NCBI GenBank assembly: GCA_020434375.1
Contig: JAGRAY010000097.1
Location: 1 to 6,632, forward strand
Direction: 5' to 3'
Source: Bdellovibrionales bacterium
Lineage (GTDB): Bacteria; Bdellovibrionota_G; JALEGL01; JAGRAY01
Length of the DNA stretch: 6,632 nt
This document shows positions 5,244 through 6,632 of the stretch, piece after piece. Numbering within the stretch: position 1 is the first letter of the stretch; the number at the start of each line of letters is the position of its first letter. Both the position numbers and the translations under genes were made by a program. The notes below the pieces were generated by a model. The model was given only the letters and a program-made list of their open reading frames with translations. It made no database searches and was not told the DNA's origin.

Positions 5244-6107
5244 ATGCGAAAAATATACTTTTGGAAGGCCAGTAGGGTGGTGGTTTTCTTATTGGTTATC
5301 TGGTTTGGTTTGGTAAGTGCAGGAAGCAATGTTGCCATTGCCGATGGTTGGAATTGTGGTGAACCTAATTTTGTATTCTTAGTGGATACATCTACGAGTA
5401 ATGCTCATGATGGAATTGAAAACTGGGAAAATTTACTAACTTTCTTTTTAGCTTTTAAAGCTAGAGTTAAGAAGACGACATTTGAAGATTTTTATGAGTC
5501 TAGGGGCGTGAACCCTCAGAGGCATGACAAGTACTCTGAAAGTCTCAACAATCTGTATTATAGCTATTTAAAACCCAGGTTTTCAATCATAAGGTTTGGA
5601 ACCCATGCGTATTTGTACAAAAAACCAACATCTTCCTTTGAGGATGTTGTGGGTGCTGTTAATTACGCTATATCAAAAAACTATTCAGGAGATTCTGAAA
5701 CCAATGCGCCAGAGGCTTTTAAAATTGCAAATCAAGTATTTGATCAACTAAATACAGAACGACCTAATTCATATAATATATTAATTACCTTTTCAGATGC
5801 AGCCCTAGTTGATTCATTTGTGAAAAGTAATGCCAAAAATCTGAACGAGAGATTTGTTGAAGGTCGAGATCTTGAGGTGGCTAGAAATTCCATGGCAGCG
5901 GCTATTAGTTCATCAGTTCACAATAATGCAGAAAATTCCACAAAAGCAAAAAAGAAAGAAAATAGATGGATTTATTTAGTGCGAACAGGTGGTGTCGAAA
6001 AAGTGAAAAATTCAGATTATAAACTTTTGGGGAAAAATGGAATTTATTCTCGAGACAACTTGGATCAATTGATTGAAGACCTCATGAAACTTATGGCATG
6101 TAGTTAA
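5244..6107 (+). CDS. Exported von Willebrand factor A-domain protein
   Basis: The protein has 287 residues from ATG, directly after the G10/GGAGAT ribosome site. Residues 1-33 form a signal peptide: positive start MRK, hydrophobic core VVVFLLVIWFGLVSA, likely cleavage after AIA (31-33). The mature protein is essentially one A domain, a Rossmann-like fold that binds a ligand through a metal ion. NFVFLVDTSTS (42-52) supplies the DxSxS metal site (D48, S50, S52). The following SIIRFG (114-119) is the second core strand. DSETNAPEAFKIA (150-162) carries the metal-site threonine (T153), and ILITFSDA (179-186) carries the last aspartate (D185), where the usual 'TDG' has become 'SDA'. The only two cysteines, C38 and C286, lie at the two ends of the mature chain and could close it with a disulphide. 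There is no anchor, so it is periplasmic or secreted. It likely mediates adhesion or binding. It stands alone between the hairpin at 5068-5105 and gene remnants. Confidence 0.82.
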   Translation: MRKIYFWKASRVVVFLLVIWFGLVSAGSNVAIADGWNCGEPNFVFLVDTSTSNAHDGIENWENLLTFFLAFKARVKKTTFEDFYESRGVNPQRHDKYSESLNNLYYSYLKPRFSIIRFGTHAYLYKKPTSSFEDVVGAVNYAISKNYSGDSETNAPEAFKIANQVFDQLNTERPNSYNILITFSDAALVDSFVKSNAKNLNERFVEGRDLEVARNSMAAAISSSVHNNAENSTKAKKKENRWIYLVRTGGVEKVKNSDYKLLGKNGIYSRDNLDQLIEDLMKLMACS

Positions 6108-6169
6108 AAGATTAGATAGTGCTGCGGTTTGAGAAAATAGAGATATTGTAAAGCGTTCAACTAATCTGA
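6108..6169 (+). other. Spacer after the A-domain gene with a wide inverted repeat
   Basis: AGATTAG (6109-6115) is the exact reverse complement of CTAATCT (6161-6167), 45 bases apart. No T-run or compact hairpin is present, so I see no convincing terminator for the preceding gene. GC rises from here to the window end (about 48% in 6181-6240). Confidence 0.25.
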
Positions 6170-6418
6170 TTAAATGCGTATGTATCTTCGGTTGCGTGTG
6201 TAGCCTTTTGCTGCTAGGCCGGTGTGGTTTGTTAAATCTCTTTGAGCTTGGCGACTTGAGATGAATCCGGAGCAGAGTTGTTGATAGTTTTGAACCGTTA
6301 TAAATGAGTGGCGAGCTAGGTACCTATTTAGTAGTCTTTGGCGCGTTGAGGGAGACAGGAGTGTTAGTGGCTTTTCTTTTTTTAAGTCTAATAAAGGATC
6401 GATCCTTTCGGGATGGCA
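6170..6418 (-). pseudogene. C-terminal winged-helix remnant of a larger protein
   Basis: The frame is open for 82 residues between a stop at 6421-6419 and the stop at 6172-6170, but it has no ATG, GTG or TTG start. From about 6358 on it reads LSPSTRQRLLNRYLARHSF, then ITVQNYQQL, SSRQAQRDLT and ends YTRNRRYIRI. This follows the pattern of the C-terminal winged helix of Fic-type and AlbA-type regulators ('L..RQ..LL.YL..h..It...Y..l..vS.rtA.RDL...g....g.gr...Y'). Only this last domain is left, so I call a remnant of a gene whose front part has been lost. The assignment is by pattern memory on a short piece. Its upstream end overlaps, in another frame, the nucleotidyltransferase remnant at 6388-6537. 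Confidence 0.4.
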
Positions 6419-6537
6419 TCAATATCGGATGTGCTCAAGGGATAGTGATTTGCCAGCAACATAGCTCCGCCCCAACCTACGATCAGTGTGACCTGCATGG
6501 CAAGTCGTCGATCTAAAGAAGCCAGCGCCTTAAGCAT
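6388..6537 (-). pseudogene. Truncated nucleotidyltransferase-like gene (N-terminal 49 residues)
   Basis: ATG (6537-6535) to TAG (6390-6388) gives 49 residues. It reads LKALASLDRRLAMQVTLIVG, then WGGAMLLANHYPLSTSDIDAIPKGS. This is the start of nucleotidyltransferase-fold proteins like those in AbiEii/DUF6036-type families: 'L..L...L.....L.GG.A..L......STSDID', where GG and the acidic DID form the active site. Family members go on for another 100-200 residues, but here the frame ends just after the active-site segment and the following DNA belongs to a different remnant. The usual first G of the GG pair is preceded by W (GWGGAM). The ribosome site is poor. I infer a broken gene from a defence- or toxin-type accessory module. 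A short functional protein is unlikely. Confidence 0.5.
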
Positions 6538-6632
6538 CAGTTCTGTGGTTAGATTGCTATTCGTTTGCTTATGTTACGACAATAATATCTATGTAAATTT
6601 TGGAAGTTGCCTACTGGCTCCGTCGCTGCGCT

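Noticed and set aside
6304..6516. 70-residue forward frame as a gene
   Set aside because: It is antisense to the two remnants that match protein family patterns, and it has no ribosome site.
6549..6632. C-terminal tail of a reverse-strand gene entering from the window edge
   Set aside because: The frame is open for only 27 codons and resembles nothing I know. An adjacent frame (KIYIDIIVV) faintly recalls a PIN-domain start but is closed on both sides. Too short to support either.

Overview
The window looks like a chromosomal segment of a bacterium with moderately low GC. Gene bodies in the middle are roughly 38-41% GC by hand count. It begins in a conserved housekeeping gene, the 3' end of clpB, and then runs into an accessory region of small, mostly unrecognised genes, gene remnants and repeats. 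Export signals, ClpB and GTG starts fit a Gram-negative bacterium, perhaps a proteobacterium or a relative, but nothing here fixes the taxon.

Layout: (a) 1-609, the C-terminal part of ClpB on +. (b) 610-1408, a gene-poor, higher-GC patch (about 49% by hand count over 721-960). It holds a cut-off reverse-strand gene for the N-terminus of a beta-helix-like secreted protein, then an inverted repeat whose right arm is an exact 29-bp tandem duplication. (c) 1409-1951, a small exported four-cysteine protein on +. (d) 2133-5081, the core of interest. A reverse-strand phytanoyl-CoA-dioxygenase-type (PhyH) oxygenase lies divergent from a forward cluster. That cluster is a 28-residue peptide gene with a very good ribosome binding site, a strong intrinsic terminator, a second Fe(II)/2-oxoglutarate oxygenase of the prolyl-hydroxylase-like type, and a Trp-rich protein I do not recognise. 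The cluster closes with a perfect 16-bp hairpin. (e) 5106-6107, an AT-rich regulatory region ending in a run of ten G at the ribosome binding position, then an exported von Willebrand A-domain protein. (f) 6108-6632, again higher GC, with two overlapping reverse-strand remnants: the N-terminus of a nucleotidyltransferase-like protein and the C-terminal winged helix of another protein.

The best candidate for an undescribed system is the peptide/oxygenase cluster at 2133-5081. A short peptide made from a strong ribosome binding site, a terminator that would keep peptide mRNA in excess, and two different 2-oxoglutarate oxygenases on either side resemble the layout of a ribosomally made, post-translationally modified peptide pathway. 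A competing explanation is a leader peptide with transcription attenuation controlling the downstream oxygenase. The sequence alone cannot decide. The second notable signal is the G10 tract before the A-domain gene, a good candidate for phase-variable expression of a surface or secreted protein.
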